Shown piece after piece: positions 28,528 through 37,568 of a DNA stretch of 64,000 nt. This DNA comes from Pseudomonas alliivorans. GTDB taxonomy: Bacteria; Pseudomonadota; Gammaproteobacteria; Pseudomonadales; Pseudomonadaceae. The stretch lies in NCBI RefSeq assembly GCF_017826695.1, contig NZ_JAFFZW010000002.1, positions 372,001 to 436,000 of the forward strand. The letters run 5' to 3'. The position numbers and the translations under genes were made by a program. Below the pieces are notes generated by a model, which made no database searches, was not told the DNA's origin, and saw only the letters and a program-made list of their open reading frames with translations. Each line of letters begins with the position of its first letter. The stretch's first letter is position 1.

Positions 28528-29523
28528 TCAACGCTGGCCTGCCCGGCGGCGAAGCGTGTCCAGCGTCACTGCAAGCGCAATAACCACGCCGATCACCACC
28601 TGTTGCACGAACGGCGAGACGCCCAGCAGGTTCAGGCCGTTGCGCAGTACGCCAATGATCAGCACACCCACCAGCGTGCCGCCGATGCTGCCGACACCGC
28701 CACTCAGGCTGGCGCCGCCAATGACAACTGCGGCGATGGCATCGAGTTCCAGCGTCAGCCCGGCACTCGGTTGTGAAGAATCAAGCCGTGCGGCCATAGC
28801 CACGGCTGCAAGCCCGGCCAGTGCGCCGCTCAATGCATAAATCCACAGGGTGATTTTCTTGACCTTGATGCCTGACAGGCGCGCCACTTCCGCGCTGCCG
28901 CCGATGGCATAGAGACTGCGGCCGCCCGCCCGAAAGCGCAGGTAAACCCAGGCCACGGCCAGCATTACCAGAAACAGCGCCACGGTCGCAGATAGAAAGC
29001 CAAAGTGACGCTGTGTGGCGAGGCTGGTAAACCAGTCGGGGAAACCCACGATCTGACGTCCGTCCGTGAGGATATTCGCCATCCCGCGGGCAACCGACAT
29101 CATGGTCAGCGTGGCAATGAAGGCGGGCAGCCGGGCCTTGGCGATCAGCGTCCCGGAGATCAGACCGCAGACCATGCCACCGAGGATCGCCAGCGGTATG
29201 GCAAAGCCCATCGGCATGCCCATGTCCTGATAAAGCCAGCCCAGCAGCATCATCGAAAACGCCAGCACTGACCCGACCGACAGGTCGATCCCGCCGATGA
29301 CAATCACCGCCGTCATGCCGATGGCGAGAATGCCTAACACAGTCACCTGATCAAGGATGTTGAGCGCATTGCGGACCGAGAAGAAATATTCGGAGGTGAA
29401 GGAAAACGCCAGGATCAAAAGCGCAAGACCGATCAGTGGACCGCCCACGTTCTGAGGCAGGCGCAGTGCCAGACGGGTAAGAGGTTTGGGTGGGATCGAG
29501 CCAATCGGGGCTTTTACGTCCAC
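28528..29523 (-). CDS. Sugar ABC transporter permease (RbsC type)
   Basis: A 331-residue inner-membrane permease of the ribose/xylose class with about ten segments. The family loop GIDLSVGSVLAFSMMLLG and the coupling region GGASLSGGVGSIGGTLVG are visible. The ORF opens at a GTG at 29559, but that is directly next to a palindromic operator and has no ribosome site. The GTG at 29523 follows AGGAG by six bases and is taken as the start. It is the first gene of the minus-strand run. Confidence 0.88.
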   Translation of the reverse strand: MDVKAPIGSIPPKPLTRLALRLPQNVGGPLIGLALLILAFSFTSEYFFSVRNALNILDQVTVLGILAIGMTAVIVIGGIDLSVGSVLAFSMMLLGWLYQDMGMPMGFAIPLAILGGMVCGLISGTLIAKARLPAFIATLTMMSVARGMANILTDGRQIVGFPDWFTSLATQRHFGFLSATVALFLVMLAVAWVYLRFRAGGRSLYAIGGSAEVARLSGIKVKKITLWIYALSGALAGLAAVAMAARLDSSQPSAGLTLELDAIAAVVIGGASLSGGVGSIGGTLVGVLIIGVLRNGLNLLGVSPFVQQVVIGVVIALAVTLDTLRRRAGQR

Positions 29524-29563
29524 AGGCTTCTCCTGGGTTTTGTTGTTGTTATTTGGCACGCAG

Positions 29564-29575
29564 GAATAATTATTC
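29564..29575. promoter_or_regulatory. 12-base palindromic operator, copy 1 (ABC operon side)
   Basis: GAATAATTATTC, a perfect palindrome, 41 bases upstream of the permease start. Symmetry extends outward: CACG at 29557-29560 matches CGTG at 29579-29582. An identical core lies at 29729-29740 before the transketolase genes. Two identical cores in a divergent promoter region strongly suggest a shared regulator, most simply the SorC-type protein of the operon. Confidence 0.65.
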
Positions 29576-29728
29576 GTACGTGATTTTTAAATCAGACTCC
29601 CGCTGTGGCTCTTGGATGTCAAGCGCTTTCTTCGCCTTGAAGATGTGTGGCAGGTCGGCCCAAAGGGCGACGGAAGGGATTGACGGGCGAACGGATTAGG
29701 CTCTAAATACAAATATATTCTCATGCAT

Positions 29729-29740
29729 GAATAATTATTC
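29729..29740. promoter_or_regulatory. 12-base palindromic operator, copy 2 (transketolase side)
   Basis: Second exact copy of GAATAATTATTC, 58 bases upstream of the transketolase N-subunit start. Outer symmetry TCAT (29721-29724) with ATGA (29745-29748). The copies are 165 bases apart centre to centre, which would allow looping. Confidence 0.65.
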
Positions 29741-29798
29741 GAGAATGACGCAGCCTCGATTTTCCGGTTTGCGTCCAGGTCACAACCAGGGGATCGAG

Positions 29799-30635
29799 AT
29801 GAATCCATTCCGCTATGAAGTACCGCAGATCCGTGCGACAGCCCAGGCCATCCGGCGCAGGATCATCAAGTTGAACGCTGAGTCGCCAGCCGGGGGACAC
29901 ACCGGTGCTGACCTGTCTGAGGCCGATATCCTCGCAACGCTGTATTTCCGGTTGCTCAACGTATCGCCCGACACGCTCAGCGACCCGGACCGTGATATCT
30001 ACATCCAGAGCAAGGGGCACGGCGTCGGCGGTCTTTACTGCTGCCTGGCTGAAGCGGGGTATTTCCCTGCCGAGTGGCTGGACACTTACCAGCACTTCGA
30101 TTCACACCTGCCGGGACATCCGGTGCGCCAGAAAACCCCGGGCATTGAATTGAACACCGGCGCTCTGGGCCACGGTTTGCCGGTGGCCTGCGGCATTGCC
30201 ATCGCCGCCAAGAAGTCCGGCAGCCGCAAGCATGTCTTCGTGCTGACCGGGGATGGCGAACTGGGGGAGGGCTCCAACTGGGAGGCGGCATTGACGGCCG
30301 CCAAGTATCAGTTGGACAACCTGATCGTGATCGTCGATCACAACCAACTGCAGCTTGCCGGCCGAACTGCAGAAATTCTTCCTCTGGAACCCTTGCCGGA
30401 CAAATGGCGCGCCTTCGGTTTTCAGGTCAGCGAATGCGATGGCAACGATGTCACCCAACTGGTCCAGACGCTGGAAGCCATGCTGCAGCCATCCGGGGGC
30501 CCCAAGGTCCTGATTGCCAACACGGTGAAAGGCAAGGGCGTTTCGTTCATCGAAGATAAACCCGAATGGCATCACCGCGTTCCCAAGGGTGACGAAATAG
30601 AGGCCGCATTGAAGGAGCTTGATCATGTCCACTGA
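29799..30635 (+). CDS. Transketolase-like protein, N-terminal (TPP-binding) subunit
   Basis: A 278-residue split-transketolase subunit carrying the pyrophosphate-binding half. Present are SKGHGVGGLYCCLAEAG and the TPP motif GDGELGEGSNWEAALTA ending in VDHNQ, plus TGALGHGLP. The ATG at 29799 follows AGGGG by six bases; an earlier ATG at 29727 would lie in the operator. Its stop overlaps the partner gene by eleven bases. Split transketolases occur in several sugar pathways, for example apulose-4-phosphate transketolase AptAB and SqwGH; which donor is used here is unknown. Confidence 0.88.
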   Translation: MNPFRYEVPQIRATAQAIRRRIIKLNAESPAGGHTGADLSEADILATLYFRLLNVSPDTLSDPDRDIYIQSKGHGVGGLYCCLAEAGYFPAEWLDTYQHFDSHLPGHPVRQKTPGIELNTGALGHGLPVACGIAIAAKKSGSRKHVFVLTGDGELGEGSNWEAALTAAKYQLDNLIVIVDHNQLQLAGRTAEILPLEPLPDKWRAFGFQVSECDGNDVTQLVQTLEAMLQPSGGPKVLIANTVKGKGVSFIEDKPEWHHRVPKGDEIEAALKELDHVH

Positions 30636-31581
30636 ACACACTGTGGCGCCTGAAGCACATCTGGCCTCGGTCATGGTCGAGGCCTTTATCAATGCCGTGG
30701 ACAACGGTGTAGACCTGATCCCGGTGGTCAGCGATTCGACATCGACCGCCAAGATCGGCCCGTTCATGAAGCGTTTTCCCGACCGGTTGGTAAACGTCGG
30801 CATTGCCGAGCAGACCCTGGTGGGCGTTGCGGCAGGCCTGGGCCTGTCAGGAAAGGTCGCCGTGACGTGCAACGCTGCGCCGTTCCTGATTTCCCGCGCC
30901 AATGAACAGGTGAAGGTGGACGTCTGCTATAACCGCTCGAACGTCAAAATGTTCGGCCTCAACGCAGGCACCAGCTACGGCCCGCTTGCGAGCACGCACC
31001 ACAGCATCGATGACATATCGGTCATGCGCGGTTTCGGGAACGTGCAGATTTTTGCTCCGGCCGATGGCGAGGAATGCAGGCAGATCGTCGACTACGCCAT
31101 CGCCTATGACGGCCCGGTCTACATCCGACTGGACGGCAAAGCGCTGCCCGCCGTGCACGGGGCCGATTACCGGTTTGTGCCTGGCCAGGTCGACATCTTG
31201 AAAACAGGACACGACGTCAGCATCGTCGCGCTGGGTTCGGTCGTTCATGAAGCCGTTGACGCAGCGGTTCACCTTGAAACGGCGGGAATCAGCGCGCAGG
31301 TCATCAACCTGTCTTCCATCCGACCGCTGCAGCGTGATGCCTTGCTTCAAGCCTTGTGCGCCACCCGCGCCGTAGTGTCGGTGGAAGAGCACAACGTCAA
31401 TGGTGGTGCGGGCAGCATTGTGGCCGAAGTACTGGCTGAAGCGGGGCTGGGCATCACGCTCGTCAGACTGGGCATTCAGGACGGCGAATATGCCTCGGCC
31501 GGCGGCCGCTCGCCGACACGCGCCAGGCACCAGATCGATGCGGACGGGATTGTTGCGGCGGCGAAGGCACTGTTGCAATAA
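30625..31581 (+). CDS. Transketolase-like protein, C-terminal (pyrimidine-binding) subunit
   Basis: A 318-residue partner with the pyrimidine domain and the C-terminal transketolase domain. The catalytic glutamate sits in NVGIAEQTLVGVAAGL. STHHSIDDISVMRGFGN and VSVEEHNVNGGAGS are standard. AAGGAG lies seven bases upstream of the ATG at 30625. With the upstream subunit it makes one active enzyme that moves a two-carbon ketol unit between sugar phosphates. Confidence 0.88.
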   Translation: MSTEHTVAPEAHLASVMVEAFINAVDNGVDLIPVVSDSTSTAKIGPFMKRFPDRLVNVGIAEQTLVGVAAGLGLSGKVAVTCNAAPFLISRANEQVKVDVCYNRSNVKMFGLNAGTSYGPLASTHHSIDDISVMRGFGNVQIFAPADGEECRQIVDYAIAYDGPVYIRLDGKALPAVHGADYRFVPGQVDILKTGHDVSIVALGSVVHEAVDAAVHLETAGISAQVINLSSIRPLQRDALLQALCATRAVVSVEEHNVNGGAGSIVAEVLAEAGLGITLVRLGIQDGEYASAGGRSPTRARHQIDADGIVAAAKALLQ

Positions 31582-31640
31582 GCTGAACAGCTTGACCGTT
31601 CATCAAGACACAAAACAACAATAACAACAGGAAGCAGACG

Positions 31641-33116
31641 ATGGCCTCCCACGACCCTCTGATTCTGGCGCTGGACGAAGGCACCACCAATGCCAAGGCA
31701 ATCCTTGTTGATCGCAACGGCAAAGTGGTAGCTCGCGCGTTGCAGCCATTGAACGTTTCCCATCCCCGGCCCGGCTACGCGGAGCAGGACCCGGCCGCGA
31801 TCTGGCGCGCCATGCTCGCCGCCATCGAAAACTGCATGACTCGGACTACAGCCCCGATTGCCGCCATCGCCATCAGCAACCAGCGCGAGTCGGTGCTGGC
31901 CTGGGACAGAAAAACAGGCCAGCCTGTCTCGCCTCTGATCAGTTGGCAGTGTCGCCGCTCCGATGATTTCTGTGAGCAACTGGCCCGGCAAGGCCACGCC
32001 GAACTGATTCGCTCGACCAGTGGGCTGGCGCTGGACCCGATGTTTTCAGCGGGCAAGATGCGCTGGATTCTCGACCATCTGCCGGACGGGCAGGCGAGGG
32101 CGGCAAATGGCGAGTTGTGCCTGGGCACTGTAGACACTTGGCTGCTGTGGCAACTGACAGGTGGCAAGGTCTTCGCCACAGACGCTTCCAATGCGGCGCG
32201 AACGCAACTGATGGACCTGCGTACCTGCCAGTGGAGCGCTGCGTTGACGGAGGTTTTCAATATCCCGCTGACAGCACTGGCTGAAATCCGCCCCAGTGCG
32301 GGCCTATTCGGCGAGACCGCAGCGCATGGAGTGTTGCCTGCGGGTGTCGCGATCATGTCGATGATCGGTGACTCTCACGCCGCGCTCTTCGGTCAGGGCG
32401 GATTTACTCCCGGGCTGGTGAAAGCCACGCTGGGCACGGGCTCCTCGCTCATGACCCCGACCACCAGGCAGGTGGGTTCAAGTGCAGGGCTGGCCACAAC
32501 GGTTGCCTGGCAAACCGGAGCGCCCACGTATGCACTGGAAGGGAATATCGTGCATACCGGCGGCGCAGTGAACTGGGCCGCACGCCTGCTGGGTGCAGCG
32601 GACAACATTGACACACTGGCTGCCGAGGCTGCAGCTTTACCGGACAACGGCGGCGTGTATTTCGTCCCTGCACTTGGCGGACTCGGTGCGCCTCACTGGA
32701 ACTCTCAGGCCCGCGGGCTGATCTGCGGGCTGACTGAAGCCTCCACTCGCGCTCACATCCTGCGCGCTACGCTTGAAGCCATTGCCTACCAGATTCGCGA
32801 TGTTTTCGAGGCAATGGAACAGGACAGTCCCGGCCCGCTGGGTGAGCTGTGGGTCGATGGCGGTGCCACACGCAATGAATGGCTGATGCAATTTCAGGCA
32901 GACCTGTTACAACGCCCGGTGATCCGCAGCCTGTCGCCGGAAGTATCCGCCATTGGCGCTGCGCACCTCGCAGGTTTCGCGCTTGGCTGGTGGCCGGATG
33001 AAGACGCGCTGGCAAGTCTCGAACGCCCTCGGCAACGATACGAACCCCGGCTCAATGCAGTGCCTTTGTTGTATTCGCAATGGAAGCAGGCGTTGCAGCG
33101 CACGGTAATGCAATGA
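31641..33116 (+). CDS. FGGY-family carbohydrate kinase (glycerol-kinase-like subgroup)
   Basis: A 491-residue sugar/polyol kinase. The N-terminal phosphate loop is LALDEGTTNAKAIL, the middle has SNQRESVLAWDRKTG and GTGSSLMTPT, and the C-terminal adenosine site is ELWVDGGATRNEWLMQF. FVPALGGLGAPHWN is close to the glycerol-kinase form. The aspartate in GDSHAALFG is the probable catalytic base. It follows the transketolase pair by 59 bases and would supply the phosphorylated ketose that the transketolase splits. The substrate is not known; ketopentoses, tetruloses or apulose are possible. Confidence 0.87.
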   Translation: MASHDPLILALDEGTTNAKAILVDRNGKVVARALQPLNVSHPRPGYAEQDPAAIWRAMLAAIENCMTRTTAPIAAIAISNQRESVLAWDRKTGQPVSPLISWQCRRSDDFCEQLARQGHAELIRSTSGLALDPMFSAGKMRWILDHLPDGQARAANGELCLGTVDTWLLWQLTGGKVFATDASNAARTQLMDLRTCQWSAALTEVFNIPLTALAEIRPSAGLFGETAAHGVLPAGVAIMSMIGDSHAALFGQGGFTPGLVKATLGTGSSLMTPTTRQVGSSAGLATTVAWQTGAPTYALEGNIVHTGGAVNWAARLLGAADNIDTLAAEAAALPDNGGVYFVPALGGLGAPHWNSQARGLICGLTEASTRAHILRATLEAIAYQIRDVFEAMEQDSPGPLGELWVDGGATRNEWLMQFQADLLQRPVIRSLSPEVSAIGAAHLAGFALGWWPDEDALASLERPRQRYEPRLNAVPLLYSQWKQALQRTVMQ

Positions 33117-33152
33117 GCCGGTGCTGACGCTTCAGAGCAGACCGCTCAGCAT

Positions 33153-34754
33153 CTATTCGATCAACTGCACGCTGTCATACACGAACCCCGGACTCAGGAA
33201 TCCCGCTGCGGAGCGGCCGGAGGCAACGCCGATCTGCAGTGAGTTGGTGCCTGCGTGCAGCGCGGACGCCGGTATGTTGAATTCGAACAGCGTATTGTTG
33301 CCGCGCCAGGTCCCACGGGTAATCCCACGACTGTCGGGCTGCGCCGAAGCAGCGGGCACCGGTGCATGCCAACCGGCGTTGACGCTCAATTGCGGGCGTC
33401 CGCCTGCCTGAGCCAGAGAGATGAGCACACGCAGGCGGTAGGCGTGCACTTCATGGTTACCCAGCACAAAATCGATCCGGGTCGGGCTGTTGATGTCGCG
33501 CCATTGTGCGGCCGGGAATTCCGCAAGAGCGCTTGTTCCGACCGTGTAGATGTCTGTGGCCCAAGGTGCCATTCGCGAGTCGGATGGATGAGCGGATGTC
33601 AGAAGTCCTGCGTTACGAAAGCCTGCGGGCGTTCCATCGGGCAGGCCGATCTGCCATTTCACTCGACCCGGAGGCGGTTCGGCGTGCAACCTGGCCTGTG
33701 TGACGCGGCCCGCCGAAACGTCGACCGTGCTGCGAGCGATCTCCAGCTCGTTCTGGTAAAGCGTCAATCGGTAGCGGCCCGGACGAACACCGTTCACGCG
33801 AAAATCACCCGGCGTAGCAGTTCGAGCCCAATACTCTGCGGTGTCATTGCTCAGACCGACCACTGCGGACATACCTTGAGCAGTTCCTCCCGCATGACCG
33901 GCCACAGCGCCTCGTTCGCCGCTGTTCAGAAACCCTTCAAGCCCCAGCGTGCCATTCAGAAAATCCAGGTTGGTCAGCGCATCCGAAGGCGCTTCTCCCT
34001 GAGTAAACAGCAGGCCATAGGCGCCATGCAGACCACCCCGGTACGCTTCGGTCTGGGTATGGTTGGAGAACATGTAGTTGTACAACTCGTGAGTCTTTTC
34101 GGTTTTCTGAGTGGCGATGTCCTTGAAAAACGGGCCTCCCGAACTGAGTTCCCGGTTGCCCATGAGCATATAAACGGCCACGCCCGGTCCTTTCACTCCG
34201 TGCATGGGGTCATCAATCATAGGCTGCGCCGAATAGAACTTGGAACTGGTGCGTCCGTCGCGCAGCAAAAACACATCGTTGCCTTCGATCGCTGTGCCAA
34301 CGTTTGAATCGGTACCGTGGTCGGCCTTGGGCAGCTTTTCGACATCAAGGCGCGCAACAAATCGCAGCTCGCCAACCGGCAACAGGGTTGGCGCATAAGT
34401 CGCCATGTAAATGGCATCGCGACCGTTTACCGCCATGTAGTAATGCGTCAGATCGCCTGCGTGGGCGCTGATCACGATCACATCGCCCACGGTTCTGACA
34501 TCCACCTGCGCTGCGCCCAGGCCTGATGCAATCTGCGACGCTTTTGGCTCTCGGGTCTGTAACTCCTGACCCCGGTAGCGCATGGAGACCAGATCGCCGT
34601 TACGCTCGTCCACGCTGAAGACCAATTGATTACCGGTGTCCACGACAATCCGCGGTGGTGTTCGAACGAACCCGAAAGATGCGCTTTGTGCCTCGTCGAC
34701 AAGACCGACCAGACAGCAACAAGCGCAGCACAGCATCCAGATCAAGCGTCGCAT
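33153..34754 (-). CDS. rhiE: Secreted rhamnogalacturonan lyase, family PL4
   Basis: A 533-residue protein that reads as a PL4 rhamnogalacturonan lyase like RhiE of Dickeya, which cuts the rhamnose-galacturonate backbone of pectin I. A signal peptide (MRRLIWMLCCACCC, cleavage near EAQSA) has an odd run of cysteines. The catalytic domain includes HELYNYMFSNHTQTEAYRGG and GLHGAYGLLFT. A middle fibronectin-like part (GVRPGRYRLTLYQNELEIA) and a C-terminal carbohydrate-binding jelly roll (GTWRGNNTLFEFNIPA, SPGFVYDSVQLIE) follow, the standard PL4 order. It converges with the kinase gene, 36 bases apart, and is followed on its strand by the second PL1 gene. Confidence 0.82.
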   Translation of the reverse strand: MRRLIWMLCCACCCLVGLVDEAQSASFGFVRTPPRIVVDTGNQLVFSVDERNGDLVSMRYRGQELQTREPKASQIASGLGAAQVDVRTVGDVIVISAHAGDLTHYYMAVNGRDAIYMATYAPTLLPVGELRFVARLDVEKLPKADHGTDSNVGTAIEGNDVFLLRDGRTSSKFYSAQPMIDDPMHGVKGPGVAVYMLMGNRELSSGGPFFKDIATQKTEKTHELYNYMFSNHTQTEAYRGGLHGAYGLLFTQGEAPSDALTNLDFLNGTLGLEGFLNSGERGAVAGHAGGTAQGMSAVVGLSNDTAEYWARTATPGDFRVNGVRPGRYRLTLYQNELEIARSTVDVSAGRVTQARLHAEPPPGRVKWQIGLPDGTPAGFRNAGLLTSAHPSDSRMAPWATDIYTVGTSALAEFPAAQWRDINSPTRIDFVLGNHEVHAYRLRVLISLAQAGGRPQLSVNAGWHAPVPAASAQPDSRGITRGTWRGNNTLFEFNIPASALHAGTNSLQIGVASGRSAAGFLSPGFVYDSVQLIE

Positions 34755-34784
34755 CAGACGTACTCATGGTATTTCGAATCAAAA

Positions 34785-36014
34785 TCAGTCCTTGCCCGCA
34801 CCCGCGTGCAGGGGCACTTGTGCCACTGCCACATCCACAGGCAAGGGCGTTACAAGGTACTGGCGGTAGGGTGCGAACGCTTCAAGTACCGCGTCGTCCT
34901 GTGGGCGATAGTCATCGCCGCTCAGTTGTTGCAGATTGGCGACGCATGCTCTGCCAAGCGTGCGCTGGCATTCGTCATTGGCAGATTCAGCCGCAGAGGA
35001 GGAGAACAGGGCGAACCCGGTGCCGGGTTGCTGAGCATCGTTGAACATGGGGTGTGTCACGTTTTCGAACCCGTTGGCTTCGACCAGCAATTGCGAGGAG
35101 GGTGTGCGCGACATGATTGCGCCTTGATAGGTCAGACGGGCAAACACGTTATTGACCAGTTGAGCGAGGACCGCAGCATCGTGCATGCCACCCGCATGTG
35201 GCGCGCGGCCTGAGGTGTCGTGCACGTAGTTGCGGGCCAGCGTCAACGTGTCATGGCTGCCGAGGAACAGCCACACCCAGTAATGATGGCCATCGCAGGT
35301 CGAGGACCAGGGCGTGCGGCCGTCGAATTCGTTATCGGATATCGTCACATGGGACGCAGCGCCGAAGCCAGTCACGATCATCTGCCTGCCGATGCGCGCG
35401 AAGGTGTTGTGGTTGATCCACACGCCGTCCGCACCATCAATTGTGAGTGCATCACCGCCCCAGACCACCTGCGCATTGATGTCGGACAGCGTCAGGTTAC
35501 GAACAATGATGTTGTGGACACCGCCGCCCATGAACAGCCCCATCCCCTGAATGCCCGCCTGCTTGCCTGAACCTTGCAGCGTCTTGTTCGAACCGATTTT
35601 AAGGCGTTGCAATCCGGCGTTATCGTAGGTCACCGAAGCAGACGGTCTTGACTGGCAGAAATTGTTCGCCCCATTGAGCGCAAGTTGCGCGCCGCCGCCG
35701 GGACAAGCCTTGACCATGCAGCCGGTCTCTGTGGTGGTGGCACTGCCGTTTGCCAATACGCTGCCGCGAAAGTCGAAGGTATGATCCAGGATCACGACGC
35801 GCGGTGTGGCGTCCGTGCAGTTACCCCGATGGTCGTAGGTGCTGCACAGCGCCTGCTTCAGTTCATCAAGCGTCGTGGGATGAACAGCCACTGCATTTGC
35901 GCCACCGGTGACGCCTTTCGCAAAACCATCGGGATGGTCGTCGGCCTGCACGAATGAAGACGTGACGAATACCGCGCAACACAGAGCCAGGCCGGGAAGC
36001 CGCGATGTACGCAA
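34785..36014 (-). CDS. Secreted PL1-family pectate/pectin lyase (second paralogue)
   Basis: A 409-residue PL1 lyase with signal peptide (LALCCAVFVTSSFVQA). It is collinear with the lyase at 21761-23086: GFAKGVTGGANAVAV, ASVTYDNAGLQRLKIGSNK, GVWINHNTFARIGRQ and CDGHHYWVWLFLG align without large gaps. It keeps a histidine in the WINH turn where the first paralogue has WISN. It lies 30 bases upstream of the rhamnogalacturonan lyase on the same strand, so the two may be co-transcribed. Confidence 0.85.
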   Translation of the reverse strand: MRTSRLPGLALCCAVFVTSSFVQADDHPDGFAKGVTGGANAVAVHPTTLDELKQALCSTYDHRGNCTDATPRVVILDHTFDFRGSVLANGSATTTETGCMVKACPGGGAQLALNGANNFCQSRPSASVTYDNAGLQRLKIGSNKTLQGSGKQAGIQGMGLFMGGGVHNIIVRNLTLSDINAQVVWGGDALTIDGADGVWINHNTFARIGRQMIVTGFGAASHVTISDNEFDGRTPWSSTCDGHHYWVWLFLGSHDTLTLARNYVHDTSGRAPHAGGMHDAAVLAQLVNNVFARLTYQGAIMSRTPSSQLLVEANGFENVTHPMFNDAQQPGTGFALFSSSAAESANDECQRTLGRACVANLQQLSGDDYRPQDDAVLEAFAPYRQYLVTPLPVDVAVAQVPLHAGAGKD

Positions 36015-36126
36015 AAGAATGTCCTCGCAGGCAGCGAACAGATCGTTGAAAGCCCATCATCCGACAATCAACGAATCGCCTGCGTATTGTTCGACGCTTC
36101 TTAAGCTGCTGTTCAGCCGTCTGTTT

Positions 36127-37314
36127 CTATTCACCGCCTTTCATGCGTCGCGCGATCAGGTAGATACCCAGACCGGCCAGCGCACAGCCAGCGCCGATGT
36201 AACCCGTGCTGGTCCAGCCAAGGCCTGCGGTGATCGCCATGCCGCCGAACCATGGACCCAGCGCGTTGGCCAGGTTGAACGCCGCATGATTGGAGGCTGC
36301 AGCCAGACTCGGCGCTTCGTGAGCGATGTCCATCAGACGAATCTGCAGCGGTGCGGCCAGCGCGACCATGGTGCCGACCAGAGCCATGCCTGGCAGTACG
36401 CCCCACAACGAACCGGCAGCGAACGGGAAGAACAGCAGGACGGCCATCGACCATACCAGCAGGACGCCAACGGCCTTGAACTGCATGCGGTCGAACAGCT
36501 TGCCACCGGCAATGTTGCCGATGATGCCGCCCACACCGAAGGCTGCCAGCCCGAAAGGAATCCACTGTGGTGACACGCGCGTCACTTCGAGCATGGTCGG
36601 TGCCAGGTAGCTGAAGACGCAGAACATCCCGGCAAAACCGACAGCGCCGATGGCAAGCGCCATCCACACCTGCGGTCTGGTGAAGGCACCCAGTTCCTTG
36701 CGCGGATCGCTGCGAGGCTCGTCATGACGGTCCGGCACGAACTGCCACACCAGTGCGATCGTACAAAGGGCGATAAGGCCAACCAGCGCGAAGGCGGAAC
36801 GCCAGCCGAAAAACTGCCCAAGAAACGTCGCAATCGGGTTGCCCAGCAACATCGCCAGGGTCAGGCCCATCATCACCCGCGCCACCGCTCCGGCCCGCTG
36901 ATTGTCGGGCACCATGCTCGAGGCAACGACCGCAGCGATACCGAAATAGGCCCCATGGGGCAAACCGCTGATGAAACGAAAGGCCACCAGACTGCCAAAG
37001 GTCGGTGTGAACGCCGTGGCCACGTTGCCAATCGCGTAGAGGGCCATCAGCAGCAACAGCATGTTTTTACGCAACAGCCTGGCGCCGAGAATGGTCAGCA
37101 GCGGGGCGCCCACCATCACGCCAAGCGCGTAGGCGCTGATGGCATGACCGACCTGAGGCTCGCTCAGGTGCAGGTTGGTGGCGATATCAGGCATCAGGCC
37201 CATGATTGCGAACTCGCCCGTGCCGATGGCGAAGCTGCCTACGGCCATGGCCGCTTCCATTTTGCCAGCGGCGCGCGCGGGCAGAACGTGCCCGGTTTTT
37301 TGCTGAATCGACAT
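36127..37314 (-). CDS. MFS transporter, DHA1 (AraJ/Bcr-like)
   Basis: A 395-residue major-facilitator protein with twelve predicted membrane segments. FAIGTGEFAIMGLMPDIA in helix 1 is typical of the arabinose-efflux/drug-resistance subgroup. The inter-helix loop LGARLLRKNMLLLLM and RFISGLPHGAYFG support this. The substrate is unknown. A similar gene follows upstream on the same strand after 254 bases, so this may be a tandem duplication that diverged. Confidence 0.85.
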   Translation of the reverse strand: MSIQQKTGHVLPARAAGKMEAAMAVGSFAIGTGEFAIMGLMPDIATNLHLSEPQVGHAISAYALGVMVGAPLLTILGARLLRKNMLLLLMALYAIGNVATAFTPTFGSLVAFRFISGLPHGAYFGIAAVVASSMVPDNQRAGAVARVMMGLTLAMLLGNPIATFLGQFFGWRSAFALVGLIALCTIALVWQFVPDRHDEPRSDPRKELGAFTRPQVWMALAIGAVGFAGMFCVFSYLAPTMLEVTRVSPQWIPFGLAAFGVGGIIGNIAGGKLFDRMQFKAVGVLLVWSMAVLLFFPFAAGSLWGVLPGMALVGTMVALAAPLQIRLMDIAHEAPSLAAASNHAAFNLANALGPWFGGMAITAGLGWTSTGYIGAGCALAGLGIYLIARRMKGGE

Positions 37315-37568
37315 GCGTCGCTCCGTTTTGAAGGATTACCAAACCAAAAACGCCGGTGCTGACTGAGCATCGGCGAAGGGCTCTAGAACAGAGTTTGACG
37401 GGAGAGTTCCGGCTAAATCGGCAACAGCGTGCAAAAGGAATGATTCGACGTTAAATACGGAAGCCTCCCACAAGCAGTCTCAAAAGGACCGGGGAGCACT
37501 CAAGAGCAAGCCAGTCAAACGAACTCTTCATACCTTTAATGATGATCACATTATTCAGGCAATACCTT

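Noticed and set aside
29524..29559. GTG at 29559 as start of the sugar permease
   Set aside because: No ribosome site and immediately next to the operator; the GTG at 29523 has AGGAG at ideal spacing.
29727..29798. Longer N-terminus for the transketolase subunit from the ATG at 29727
   Set aside because: It would start at the palindromic operator, lacks a ribosome site, and adds residues without family match; 29799 has AGGGG six bases upstream.
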